A DNA stretch of 9,585 nt from Candidatus Hydrogenedentota bacterium (GTDB lineage: Bacteria > Hydrogenedentota > Hydrogenedentia > Hydrogenedentales > SLHB01). This document shows positions 1-6,888 of this stretch, one piece after another (the first letter of the stretch is position 1; every line of letters starts with the position of its first letter). Under the pieces are notes generated by a model that worked only from the letters and a program-made list of their open reading frames with translations, made no database searches and was not told where the DNA came from. Position numbers and translations under genes: made by a program. The stretch spans positions 1-9,585 of the forward strand of contig SKRY01000149.1 of assembly GCA_007118235.1 (NCBI GenBank). The letters run 5' to 3'.

Positions 1-108
1 ATATAAAGCATGCGCATTTGCTTGTCCTTTGTAGCGTTGCGTGAAAACCATGGAGCCGAACCGGCGGCCCCGGCTCACGCGAAATGTTCATCGTCATAAT
101 CCTACCTT

Positions 109-157
109 TTGCCGGGGCGATTTGGCAACCTTGCGCGGGGGTTCCAATAGCCGGCAA
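109..157 (+). other. Long imperfect hairpin in the pfkA leader
   Basis: The outer arms TTGCCGG (109-115) and CCGGCAA (151-157) are perfect complements. Inside them, TTGGcAAC (122-129) pairs with GTTCCAA (141-147) with one bulged C, around an 11-base loop. No T-run follows, so it does not look like an intrinsic terminator. It sits about 80 bases before the pfkA start and could stabilise the mRNA 5' end or take part in control. Its function is unknown; the pairing itself is directly visible. Confidence 0.45.
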
Positions 158-221
158 GAATCGGTAAAGTAGGGCGGCGCGAACACGTGCTTACACAGCT
201 TGGCGCCAGCGTCATCAACCC

Positions 222-227
222 AGAAGG
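222..227 (+). promoter_or_regulatory. Ribosome binding site deciding the pfkA start
   Basis: AGAAGG lies ten bases before the ATG at 238. The frame is open further upstream to a GTG at 187, but that codon has no comparable site and would add 17 residues with no match to the family N-terminus. The ATG at 238 begins the protein directly at the conserved first beta strand of phosphofructokinases. Confidence 0.55.
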
Positions 228-237
228 CATTCGCACA

Positions 238-1203
238 ATGAAGAATATCGGAATACTCACAAGCGGGGGAGATGCCCCCGGAATGAATGCAACCATTCGG
301 GCGGCCGTCCGCACCGCTCACGTCAACGGTTTGACCGTGTACGGCATCGAGCGTGGATATCAAGGGCTTATTGACGGACAAGTCAAGCCAATGGGACCGC
401 GTGACGTGAGCGGCGTTATCAATAAGGGCGGCACCATACTTCGCACCGCGCGTTGCGAGGCCTTTCGCGAATCCGAGGGCCGGCGTCAGGCCGTCCAAAC
501 TCTGGCCCATCATGGCATCGAAGGACTGATCGTCATTGGCGGGGATGGCTCCTACCGGGGCGCCCATGACCTCCATACCGAACACGGTATCCCCTGTATT
601 GGCGTCCCTGGCACCATCGACAACGACATCGGCGGAACGGAGTACACCATTGGGTATGACACCGCCCTGAATACGGCGCTGGACGCCATTGACAAGATTC
701 GCGACACAGCCGACTCTCACGATCGTCTTTTCTTCATTGAAGTCATGGGACGGAACAGCGGGTATCTCGCCATGATGTGCGGCGTCGCGGGCGGCGCCGA
801 GGCCGTGCTTGTGCCGGAGTACCCCCCGGACTACGACGCCCTCATCGCGTCGTTGCGAAATGGCGCCGCGCTGGGCAAACGCTCGGCCATCGTGGTTGTC
901 GCCGAGGGCGCCGGCACGGCCATGGAGGCCGCGCGCATTGTCTCCGAACGCAGTGCGTTCACCGATTCCCGCGTCGTTGTCATTGGGCATTTGCAGCGCG
1001 GAGGCGTTCCCACCGCCTTTGATCGCATTCTCGCGAGCCGCTTGGGATACGCGGCGGTCAACGCCTTGCTCGAAGGGGAAGCGGACAAGATGACGGCTTG
1101 GGAAGGCAAGGAAGTGCTGCTGCGGCCTCTGTCCACGGCTTGGGAACATAAGACGAGGTTTCATGAATCCATGGGGTGTCTGGCCCAGACGCTGGCTTCG
1201 TGA
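238..1203 (+). CDS. pfkA: ATP-dependent 6-phosphofructokinase
   Basis: This enzyme phosphorylates fructose 6-phosphate to fructose 1,6-bisphosphate, the committed step of glycolysis, as a cytoplasmic tetramer. The 321 residues match the usual bacterial PfkA length of about 320. Visible motifs are the N-terminal SGGDAPGMNA loop (9-18), GGDGS (101-105), PGTIDND with the catalytic Asp (124-130), MGR (170-172) and HLQRGG (251-256). Gly104 within GGDGS and Gly125 within PGTIDND indicate use of ATP; pyrophosphate-dependent relatives have Asp and Lys there. Effector-site residues known from the E. coli enzyme appear conserved (Arg21, Arg25, Arg55, Arg155, Glu188, Lys214), so inhibition by PEP and activation by ADP are plausible. 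The gene stands alone, 143 bp before pepF. A long minus-strand open frame over it is a composition shadow. Confidence 0.96.
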   Translation: MKNIGILTSGGDAPGMNATIRAAVRTAHVNGLTVYGIERGYQGLIDGQVKPMGPRDVSGVINKGGTILRTARCEAFRESEGRRQAVQTLAHHGIEGLIVIGGDGSYRGAHDLHTEHGIPCIGVPGTIDNDIGGTEYTIGYDTALNTALDAIDKIRDTADSHDRLFFIEVMGRNSGYLAMMCGVAGGAEAVLVPEYPPDYDALIASLRNGAALGKRSAIVVVAEGAGTAMEAARIVSERSAFTDSRVVVIGHLQRGGVPTAFDRILASRLGYAAVNALLEGEADKMTAWEGKEVLLRPLSTAWEHKTRFHESMGCLAQTLAS

Positions 1204-1228
1204 ACACGCCGGTAACGCGGCTTCATGC

Positions 1229-1259
1229 TTGCTCCATACCCATCCTTTTGCGCTATACT
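1229..1259 (+). promoter_or_regulatory. Candidate promoter for pepF
   Basis: A good -10 element, TATACT, lies at 1254-1259. The best -35 match is TTGCTC at 1229-1234, with a long 19-base spacer, so this half is weak. Transcription would start near 1266 and leave a leader of about 80 bases. A second AT-rich hexamer, CATAAT at 1294-1299, has no clear -35. No convincing terminator for pfkA is visible in this gap. Confidence 0.35.
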
Positions 1260-1346
1260 CCGGCGCACTTCTCTTTTTCGGCCAAGAGGCTGTCATAATG
1301 CTCGATTACCGTTAACCAAGAGACCGGCGGAAGGAAATCATAAACA

Positions 1347-3152
1347 ATGACGGAGACCAAGCATGTGCCCGAGCGGCGGGATATGCCGATGGAGGAAACG
1401 TGGGATCTCAGCCCTCTATTCAAGAGTGACGAAGCCTGGGAGCAAGCCTTTTCCAAGCTAGCGCAAAAGATTCCCAAGTTTGAGGAATTCCGGGGAACCC
1501 TGGGGAAGTCAGCGGAAAATCTGCGGGCCTGTCTCGAATTCGAGGTCGAATTCGATAAGGAGGCGGAGCGATTGGGGACCTACGCTTTCTTGCGCTACAG
1601 CGAGGATGTGCGCGACACCAGCGCTCAGGCCATGGTGGCCCGCTATACCCATCTCGCCACCCAGGCCAGCGAGACGGCGAGTTTTCTGGCCCCCGAGATT
1701 CAGCGCATCCCCAAGAAGACCATGAGCCAGTTCTTGGATGCGCCCGAGCTTGAACCGTTCCTGTTCACGCTTGAGAAGTTTCTGCGGTACAGACCCCACA
1801 TCCTGTCGGAAAAGGAGGAGCGCATTCTCGCCATGCAGGGGGAGGTCACGGACACGGCGGAGAAGGTCTTTAGCCAGCTCACCGACGCCGATATGGTCTT
1901 CGGCGATATCACCAACGAGAAGGGAGAGAAGATTGAGCTGACGCAAAGCTCCCTGCACTCTCTGCTCGAGTCCCGGAAACGGGATGTCCGCCGCAAGGCC
2001 TTTCACAAGTTCTACGCGGAGATCGACGCCCACAAGAACACCCTGGCCACGTCCCTGGGATCATCGGTGCTTCAGGACGTGTACCAAGCCCGCGTCCGAA
2101 ACTACTCCAGCTCGCGTGAGGCGGCGCTGTTCTCTGACAACATGCCGGTCACGGTCTACGACAATCTCGTACAAACGGTGCGGGACAACCTGGATATCGT
2201 GCACGAATACCTTGAGGTGCGCCGCAAGGCCCTGCGCATCAAGGACATCCATATGTACGATTGTTATGTGCCCATCGTCCAGCTCGCGGACACGCATGTG
2301 CCATACGAAGAAGCGGTCGAACAAATCACGGCCGCGCTCGATCCGCTGGGGAAGGACTACTGCGCGACATTGGCCAAAGGGCTGAGCGAAAAGCGCTGGG
2401 TGGATCGCTACGAGAACAAGGGTAAGCGCAGCGGCGCGTTCTGCGCGGGCTCGTTCGTCGGGCCGCCCTACATCCTGATGAACTACCGGCCCGACACCTT
2501 GAACAGTATGTTCACGCTCGCCCATGAGGCCGGTCATTCCATGCACACCTACTTCAGCGCCCGGAACCAGCCCTACCAGTACTACGACTATGCCATCTTC
2601 GTGGCGGAAGTCGCCTCCACCTTCAACGAGCAATTGCTCAACAACTATCTCCTTGAGCGCGCCCCGGACGACAAGACGCGGGCCTATCTCGTCAGCCGGG
2701 AGATCGACGAAATACGGGGCACAATCATCCGCCAGACCATGTTCGCGGAGTTCGAGCGGATCATTCACGAATATGCCGAGGAAGGCCAACCCCTCACGCT
2801 CGATGTCTTGTGTGGAGAATACCAGAAGTTACTCGAGGCCTATTTCGGTCCGCGGTTCACCATTGATGACGAATTGAATCTGGAGGGGCTGCGCATCCCC
2901 CACTTCTATAATGCGTTCTACGTGTACAAGTACGCCACCGGCCTGTCGGCGGCGATTGCCTTGGCGCAACAGGTGCTGAACGGCGGCAAGGAGGAGCGCG
3001 AACGCTATCTCAACCTTCTTCGCAGCGGAGGCAGCAAGTACCCCCTGGACATCCTGCGGGATGCCGGGGTGGACATGGAGGATCCTGGTCCGGTGAATAC
3101 GGCCATGGCCCGGCTGCGTCACCTCGTGAGCGAGCTGGAACAACTGGTTTAG
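1347..3152 (+). CDS. pepF: Oligoendopeptidase F (M3 family zinc metallopeptidase)
   Basis: This is a cytoplasmic zinc endopeptidase that cleaves short oligopeptides and recycles peptides produced by other proteases. At 601 residues it has the normal PepF length. The zinc site is HEAGH at residues 393-397 (His393, catalytic Glu394, His397), with the third ligand probably Glu421 in the conserved AEVAST segment. A tyrosine-rich segment typical of the family, FYNAFYVYKYATG, lies at 520-532 and probably contributes to transition-state binding. The N-terminal half is the alpha-helical PepF N domain. There is no signal peptide or membrane segment. A GGAAGGA purine stretch lies about 11 bases before the ATG; a second in-frame ATG at 1383 is less likely to be the start. 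The gene ends 97 bp from a converging gene. Specificity cannot be read from the sequence, and family symbols are used loosely. Confidence 0.94.
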   Translation: MTETKHVPERRDMPMEETWDLSPLFKSDEAWEQAFSKLAQKIPKFEEFRGTLGKSAENLRACLEFEVEFDKEAERLGTYAFLRYSEDVRDTSAQAMVARYTHLATQASETASFLAPEIQRIPKKTMSQFLDAPELEPFLFTLEKFLRYRPHILSEKEERILAMQGEVTDTAEKVFSQLTDADMVFGDITNEKGEKIELTQSSLHSLLESRKRDVRRKAFHKFYAEIDAHKNTLATSLGSSVLQDVYQARVRNYSSSREAALFSDNMPVTVYDNLVQTVRDNLDIVHEYLEVRRKALRIKDIHMYDCYVPIVQLADTHVPYEEAVEQITAALDPLGKDYCATLAKGLSEKRWVDRYENKGKRSGAFCAGSFVGPPYILMNYRPDTLNSMFTLAHEAGHSMHTYFSARNQPYQYYDYAIFVAEVASTFNEQLLNNYLLERAPDDKTRAYLVSREIDEIRGTIIRQTMFAEFERIIHEYAEEGQPLTLDVLCGEYQKLLEAYFGPRFTIDDELNLEGLRIPHFYNAFYVYKYATGLSAAIALAQQVLNGGKEERERYLNLLRSGGSKYPLDILRDAGVDMEDPGPVNTAMARLRHLVSELEQLV

Positions 3153-3249
3153 CCCGTGGGCGTCGGCGGGGGTGCGGGGGTGTAACACAACGGACTTTGG
3201 CCGTTACGGAAAGACAGGGTGAACAAGGTCTGAAGCGCTTTAGGCCGCC

Positions 3250-5085
3250 CTACTCCAACACGTACCCTTCTTTCTTCAAGAGATTCATCAATTCTTTCTT
3301 GGTGATCGTGGAGTAGGCCGCTATCTTGTGCGGATCCACCGTGCGCAGATACTTGCTTAGCTTGCGCTGGTGCAAAAGTTCCGCGATTACGAGGGGATCC
3401 TCGGACTCCACCACCTGCAGCGTGCGCACCCGCACCCGCTTTATGCCGCCCCGCCATTCGTCGATGGTTTTCAAGACGTTCTCGGGCAGCGTATCGCCCC
3501 GGCTGTGCGTCACCAGAAAGGCGACAAATTGGTCCGGATCCTCCTTGGCCTGCATCGCGCGGGTGAAGGCCTCCTTCGTGAGCCGGTACACGCCGGCGCG
3601 CCCAGCCCCTTGGCGTTCGGCGAAGCGTTCGAGAGGCACGGTCAGCAGGGGATCCGCGTCGAGATCCGGCACGACAACCTCAAAGTTCGGCTGCACGATG
3701 AGTTCCACATCATCCTCTGCCTGCACGGGCGCGTCTTCGATATCCGCGTCCCCGATCAGGAGCCACCGCCCCAGTTCGGACAGACGGAACACGCTCTGCC
3801 CCGATGCTTCCGCCCGGTCCACAACCCCAAGCCAATGGAAAACTTCTTCAAGGGACCGGGTGATGGTGTATTCGACTCCTGACCTGGCGCTGGGATAGAT
3901 GTAGCGGTATCGAGATCCCGAACCCCACAGGACGGGTTGTTCGCTTCCCGCGCTGTACCGGAGCGCGTAATCCACGAAGTCCGTCACGGCGTACCACGCG
4001 CCCGGTTGCAACTCTTCCCATAACGGAGTAAGCAGATGGAGGGGCGCCGTGGTGCGCAGCTCGGTGAGGCGGTGGAATAGCTCCCGATGGCGTTCGGCCC
4101 AAGACATCTCGATCAGCCTGTCGAGATCGGCGGCCCGAAGTTCACTATCCACCTCGGCGATCCAGTCCACCCAATTCGCCATCCGCACACAGTCATCCAG
4201 ATTGGGCTCGGCGTTTTCGTCCATGACCGTCGTCAGCCGCCGATGATCTTGCCGCCACAATTCGTAGTCTGTACGCAGCCGCGGCGGTTTGGCCGCGATG
4301 GCCGCAACGAGCCGAATTAGACAGCGCGTGAGGGCGAGGCCCCGGCAGTCCACCGAGGTCACTTCTCGAGTCTCAACGGGTTTCAACCTCAGCTCCTTGG
4401 ATTCGGCGGCTCGTTCCTTTTTCCGCCAGTCGCGCACTTCGGCCAATAGCCCCGCCATGCGTATGAGCCGATCCTCCGAGTCGAACCGGAACATCTCGAA
4501 CAGGGCAAACCCGGAAAACAACTCCCACAACGCCTTTTCCGCCGCTTGTTCCGAGCCGCCATGAAGCGCCAGTAAGGCGGACACCGGCATCATGCCGTCG
4601 TTTGACTGCCAAACGATGTCAAAGAGTTCTTGGGCCACCTCGGAGAAGCCGCGCCTCGCCACGTATTCAACCACGGACTCGGGATACGTGTAAGCAATGT
4701 CCACCAAGGCGTCTCCCACGGCCTTTCTTTGGCCGATTTGGATCAGGCCAAGCCGCTCCTCAAGATCCCGCATGGCGGGGCCGGTCATGTCCTTAATCGC
4801 GCGGCGAATGTAGGCGACATTCCCACGGCTCTCCAGACCATCCTCCACCCGCTGCACCAGCGCCGCCCCGCCGGGCGCCAGTTTTACTTTGGTGAGGTCG
4901 GTGTAGAAAAGCGCGTCGTTGACATCAACGAGATACTCAATCTCCGCTTCCGGAAGATCAAGCTTCTTGGCCAATGTTCGGACCGTTAGTCCGGAACGGC
5001 TGTTTTGAGATAAATCCCGCGCCATATGGAATGCGGCCCGGCTCAGCCCATCCAGGCTGGCCAACTGGCTTGCCCTTTGACGCAT
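3250..5085 (-). CDS. Helicase-associated (XPB/Ssl2-type C-terminal domain) protein without motor
   Basis: The protein has 611 residues. Residues about 20-90 look like a winged helix-turn-helix, with the recognition region near TVRTLAKKLDLPEAEIEYL (34-52). The middle is mostly helical. A second winged-helix-like segment lies at about 405-445. Residues about 459-580 match my knowledge of the 'helicase conserved C-terminal' XPB/Ssl2-like domain: LIVQPNFEVVVP (462-473), then FAE, YRLT and LPENV followed by DEW. No Walker A, DEAD/DEAH or other helicase motor motif is visible, so it is probably not a helicase itself; a role in DNA binding, repair or regulation is only inferred. AAGGAG stands five bases before the ATG, fixing the start. 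A sigma70-like promoter lies upstream. The gene appears monocistronic and converges on pepF. Confidence 0.85.
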   Translation of the reverse strand: MRQRASQLASLDGLSRAAFHMARDLSQNSRSGLTVRTLAKKLDLPEAEIEYLVDVNDALFYTDLTKVKLAPGGAALVQRVEDGLESRGNVAYIRRAIKDMTGPAMRDLEERLGLIQIGQRKAVGDALVDIAYTYPESVVEYVARRGFSEVAQELFDIVWQSNDGMMPVSALLALHGGSEQAAEKALWELFSGFALFEMFRFDSEDRLIRMAGLLAEVRDWRKKERAAESKELRLKPVETREVTSVDCRGLALTRCLIRLVAAIAAKPPRLRTDYELWRQDHRRLTTVMDENAEPNLDDCVRMANWVDWIAEVDSELRAADLDRLIEMSWAERHRELFHRLTELRTTAPLHLLTPLWEELQPGAWYAVTDFVDYALRYSAGSEQPVLWGSGSRYRYIYPSARSGVEYTITRSLEEVFHWLGVVDRAEASGQSVFRLSELGRWLLIGDADIEDAPVQAEDDVELIVQPNFEVVVPDLDADPLLTVPLERFAERQGAGRAGVYRLTKEAFTRAMQAKEDPDQFVAFLVTHSRGDTLPENVLKTIDEWRGGIKRVRVRTLQVVESEDPLVIAELLHQRKLSKYLRTVDPHKIAAYSTITKKELMNLLKKEGYVLE

Positions 5086-5090
5086 AAACG

Positions 5091-5096
5091 CTCCTT
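5091..5096 (-). promoter_or_regulatory. Shine-Dalgarno site of the 611-residue protein
   Basis: Read on the minus strand, AAGGAG lies five bases before the ATG at 5083-5085. It supports this start codon for the helicase-associated-domain gene. Confidence 0.7.
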
Positions 5097-5120
5097 ATCT
5101 ATCGGTGAACTACTGAATTG

Positions 5121-5207
5121 TCAGCGGGTGCCGCCCAGCAAAATGGCAACCAGTATAGCGAACGCCGCCCCCGCGGACAAGGATCCAATCGCCTCGAAAA
5201 GAGCCAT
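5121..5207 (-). CDS. Possible 28-residue membrane peptide
   Basis: This short minus-strand frame, ATG to TGA, would encode a peptide with a polar N-terminus (MALFEAIGS), a continuous hydrophobic core (AAFAILVAILLGG) and a final Arg, as in small single-pass membrane proteins. Third codon positions are mostly G or C, like the neighbours. Against it: no well-placed Shine-Dalgarno site is visible, and the good promoter at 5152-5180 lies inside it, so the hydrophobic reading may be accidental. I do not recognise it. Confidence 0.2.
   Translation of the reverse strand: MALFEAIGSLSAGAAFAILVAILLGGTR
5152..5180 (-). promoter_or_regulatory. Sigma70-like promoter of the 611-residue protein gene
   Basis: On the minus strand, -35 TTGTCC (5175-5180) and -10 TATACT (5152-5157) are separated by exactly 17 bases. 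Transcription would start near 5145, giving a leader of about 60 bases before the ATG at 5085. The spacing, the match to consensus and the position before a gene with a strong ribosome site make this one of the better promoters in the window. It overlaps a possible 28-codon reading frame (5121-5207). Confidence 0.6.
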
Positions 5208-5276
5208 ACCCCATGGTGGCGGCGTCTTGTATCATCGCCGGTTTCATTCTGGGGAAACGCCATGGGCTAACACAAA

Positions 5277-5313
5277 CGCCCTCCCAACAAGTCTCGAATC
5301 TGTTGGAAGGGCG
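5277..5313 (-). terminator. Probable terminator downstream of ftsA
   Basis: A 13-base-pair stem with a single mismatch is formed by 5277-5289 and 5301-5313, around an 11-base loop. On the minus strand it is followed by GTTTGTGTTAG, which is T-rich but not a pure U tract. It lies about 90 bases beyond the ftsA stop, before the next promoter, which suits an intrinsic terminator of the ftsA transcript. The stem is certain; the function is inferred. Confidence 0.55.
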
Positions 5314-5404
5314 ATTCACTGCCGTGCTTTTCAGGGTGCTCGGGATATCCTGTGACTCCTCCCGCATGTGGCGCGATTGGATCAAGACTGGCGCCGCACA
5401 CCGC

Positions 5405-6715
5405 TCAGAAGAAGTATTCCCGGATACCTTCCCAGACCCGCTTCACGCCGCTCGTGATGGCCCCTCGGGAGTCCACGCTGCCATTCCGGGCGGCCTCACG
5501 GAATGCAAAGGCATGGCGGACGATGCCGGTGGCGGCGGAATACTCGGGGGCTTGCGCCTCCTCGGGAACGATTTCCAGGCCCCGCGGATAACCGATGCGG
5601 CACGGGACTTGGAGCACGGATTCCGCAAGGGTCTGCTGGTTCTCGATGGTGCTCGCGCCGCCGGTAAGCACAACGCCCCGCACAAGGTGCTTCATGAGCC
5701 CCGTGCTGTGCAGATACCGCCGCACCCACTCCATCTGTTCCCACGCTCTTGCGTAAAGGATTTCGTCGAGCTGATGCCGCGGCGCCGCGGAGGGCCTTCC
5801 TTGCAGGGCGGTCTTCAGTTCAATGAGGGCATCTTCATCTGGGGGGCCGTCCTCCTCATACATGAGACCGCCCCCCTCCTCGTCTTCCTCCGCTTCGTGC
5901 TCGGCTTGGGCGCTGAGAAATTCGCTGGATAAGCCATATTCGAGGATAAGTTCATCCGCCTCAATGAAGGACACGTGAAGTCCGGCCGCCACATCGCACG
6001 TCAGATGGTAGCCTCCCCACTCGAAACAATTGGTCCCCAGGACCTGTCCATCGCGGACTACCGCGAGACTGGTGGTCCGCCGCCCCATGTCCAGCACCGC
6101 CGCGCCCAACTCCATGTCCTCTGGCGTAAGACATCCCAGGGCGGACGCGAGAGGAAGGAACACCACATCTTCCAGCTCGCGGCCTTGCGCCTCCACGCAC
6201 GAAGCGATGTTCTCATGGATGAATGCGGGAATACGCGCGAGGTGGGTGCGGAGTTTCAGGGCTTGTCCCCGGACCCCCAAGGGCTCAGCAACGGGGAGAT
6301 CGTCGACGTACCACTGTTCTCCCGTGACCGATGCGATGATGTGCGTTCCCGGTGTCTGAATGTCCCGCTCCGCGTTGCCGCGCGCCTCATCCATCTGCCG
6401 CCGGGTTACCCGGTGGTCGGCGGCTTGCACGCGCCCTTCGCGGATGAACGTTTCCACATTCTTGCCATGGACACCGCAGAACAGCGAAGACACATGACGC
6501 CTGGCCTCGTTTTCCGCCAGCATCAAGGCCTCCTTGAGGGCCGTCTTTGCCGCCTTGAGGTCCTGTATGACACCTTGGGACACACACCCATCGGCTGGCG
6601 CCGCGCCGCATCCCATCACCTCGATAATGCCGTCCGCCCCACTCCGGGCGATGAGCACCCGGATGGTGCGCGAGCCAAAATCGGCCACCCCCACGTATTC
6701 GCCTCGTGTCCGCAC
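5405..6715 (-). CDS. ftsA: Cell division protein FtsA (divergent, with acidic insertion)
   Basis: FtsA is an actin-like protein that anchors FtsZ filaments to the inner membrane and recruits later division proteins. This 436-residue protein follows the FtsA layout: phosphate-1 region with DFGSRT (12-17); a 1C subdomain at about 83-165, with HGKNV and PLGVRG matching E. coli SGKHI and PVGLSG; phosphate-2 region LDMGRRTT (208-215); adenosine motif VVLTGGAS (348-355); and a C-terminal amphipathic helix (GVKRVWEGIREYFF, 423-436) like the FtsA membrane anchor. The helix favours FtsA over the related pilus protein PilM. Two oddities: phosphate 2 lacks the usual GGG, and residues about 272-300 form a strongly acidic insertion. 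The start is GTG; the overlapping ATG two bases upstream is out of frame. No ftsQ or ftsZ is adjacent; the upstream neighbour is a large coiled-coil protein. Confidence 0.85.
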   Translation of the reverse strand: MRTRGEYVGVADFGSRTIRVLIARSGADGIIEVMGCGAAPADGCVSQGVIQDLKAAKTALKEALMLAENEARRHVSSLFCGVHGKNVETFIREGRVQAADHRVTRRQMDEARGNAERDIQTPGTHIIASVTGEQWYVDDLPVAEPLGVRGQALKLRTHLARIPAFIHENIASCVEAQGRELEDVVFLPLASALGCLTPEDMELGAAVLDMGRRTTSLAVVRDGQVLGTNCFEWGGYHLTCDVAAGLHVSFIEADELILEYGLSSEFLSAQAEHEAEEDEEGGGLMYEEDGPPDEDALIELKTALQGRPSAAPRHQLDEILYARAWEQMEWVRRYLHSTGLMKHLVRGVVLTGGASTIENQQTLAESVLQVPCRIGYPRGLEIVPEEAQAPEYSAATGIVRHAFAFREAARNGSVDSRGAITSGVKRVWEGIREYFF

Positions 6716-6720
6716 ATTGA

Positions 6721-6726
6721 CTCCCC
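6721..6726 (-). promoter_or_regulatory. Shine-Dalgarno site deciding the GTG start of ftsA
   Basis: On the minus strand, GGGGAG is followed after five bases by GTG (6713-6715). An ATG at 6715-6717 overlaps this GTG but opens a different frame that does not encode FtsA. The FtsA first beta strand begins within ten residues of the GTG, so no upstream start is needed. Confidence 0.6.
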
Positions 6727-6766
6727 GGCGCCGTCATTCGCGATGCCCACGCTGGAATGCGGCGCC
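6727..6766 (-). other. Hairpin directly upstream of the ftsA ribosome binding site
   Basis: GGCGCCGTCATTC (6727-6739) pairs with GAATGCGGCGCC (6755-6766), giving 12 base pairs with one bulged base. Inside, GCG (6740-6742) and CGC (6750-6752) can extend the stem. In the minus-strand transcript the stem ends immediately next to the GGGGAG site. It has no T-run, so it is more likely an mRNA structure affecting translation or stability than a terminator. Confidence 0.45.
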
Positions 6767-6834
6767 ATTCACAGCCCGCTAACGCGGATTGCCCTGTCCC
6801 CAAGTTTTGACCGGCGCGCGAAACGCCGATTCGT

Positions 6835-6853
6835 CCGGCGGCTGATACGCCGG
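6835..6853 (-). other. Short perfect hairpin after the 823-residue gene
   Basis: CCGGCG (6835-6840) and CGCCGG (6848-6853) pair perfectly around a seven-base loop, and one further T-A pair extends the stem. It lies about 35 bases beyond the stop of the coiled-coil gene. There is no T-run on the minus strand, so it may only protect the mRNA 3' end or weaken read-through into ftsA. Confidence 0.35.
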
Positions 6854-6888
6854 AATGCGCCACGCCTGTTCCCCATGGATCACGGGCT

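Larger units (their letters stand above)
1..237. other. Intergenic region upstream of pfkA
   Basis: No complete gene is visible here. A weak plus-strand -10 candidate, CATAAT, lies at 95-100 without a convincing -35; if it is used, the pfkA transcript would start near 107, just before the hairpin at 109-157. On the minus strand, an AAAGGA Shine-Dalgarno-like site stands seven bases before an ATG at 15-17, and the frame stays open to the window edge. This could be the start of a divergent gene, but only five codons are visible, so it is not called as a CDS. Confidence 0.5.
5086..5404. other. Gap of about 320 bp between ftsA and the 611-residue gene
   Basis: Both flanking genes read leftward. 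In minus-strand order the gap holds a probable terminator hairpin (5277-5313), a possible small membrane-peptide frame (5121-5207), a promoter (5152-5180) and a Shine-Dalgarno site (5091-5096). An open frame spanning 5110-5385 has no protein-like features and would run through both the terminator and the promoter, so it is not called. The stretch 5314-5404 shows nothing further. Confidence 0.6.

Noticed and set aside
94..1296. 400-codon minus-strand open frame opposite pfkA
   Set aside because: It lies antisense to an unmistakable phosphofructokinase and has no recognisable domain; GC-rich codon bias produces long antisense frames.
2061..2789. 242-codon minus-strand frame opposite pepF
   Set aside because: It covers the pepF zinc-site region in antisense and has no protein-like features of its own.
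3189..3205. AACGG/CCGTT hairpin between converging pepF and the 611-residue gene as a bidirectional terminator
   Set aside because: The stem is only five base pairs and lacks a T-run on either strand.
5110..5385. 91-codon minus-strand frame between ftsA and the 611-residue gene
   Set aside because: It would run through a strong terminator-like hairpin and a good promoter, and its translation shows no domain-like pattern.
5405..6715. Alternative identity as the pilus assembly ATPase PilM
   Set aside because: No pilN or pilO neighbours are present, and the C-terminal amphipathic helix and 1C subdomain pattern fit FtsA better.
6387..6863. 158-codon minus-strand frame overlapping the ftsA start
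   Set aside because: It includes the out-of-frame ATG beside the ftsA GTG and runs through the FtsA phosphate-1 and 1C region in the wrong frame.
6782..6883. 34-codon minus-strand frame (GTG start) just after the 823-residue gene, Pro-rich
   Set aside because: It reads plausibly as protein but has no ribosome site and no recognisable motif; a competing highly basic 35-codon frame overlaps it, so neither can be supported.
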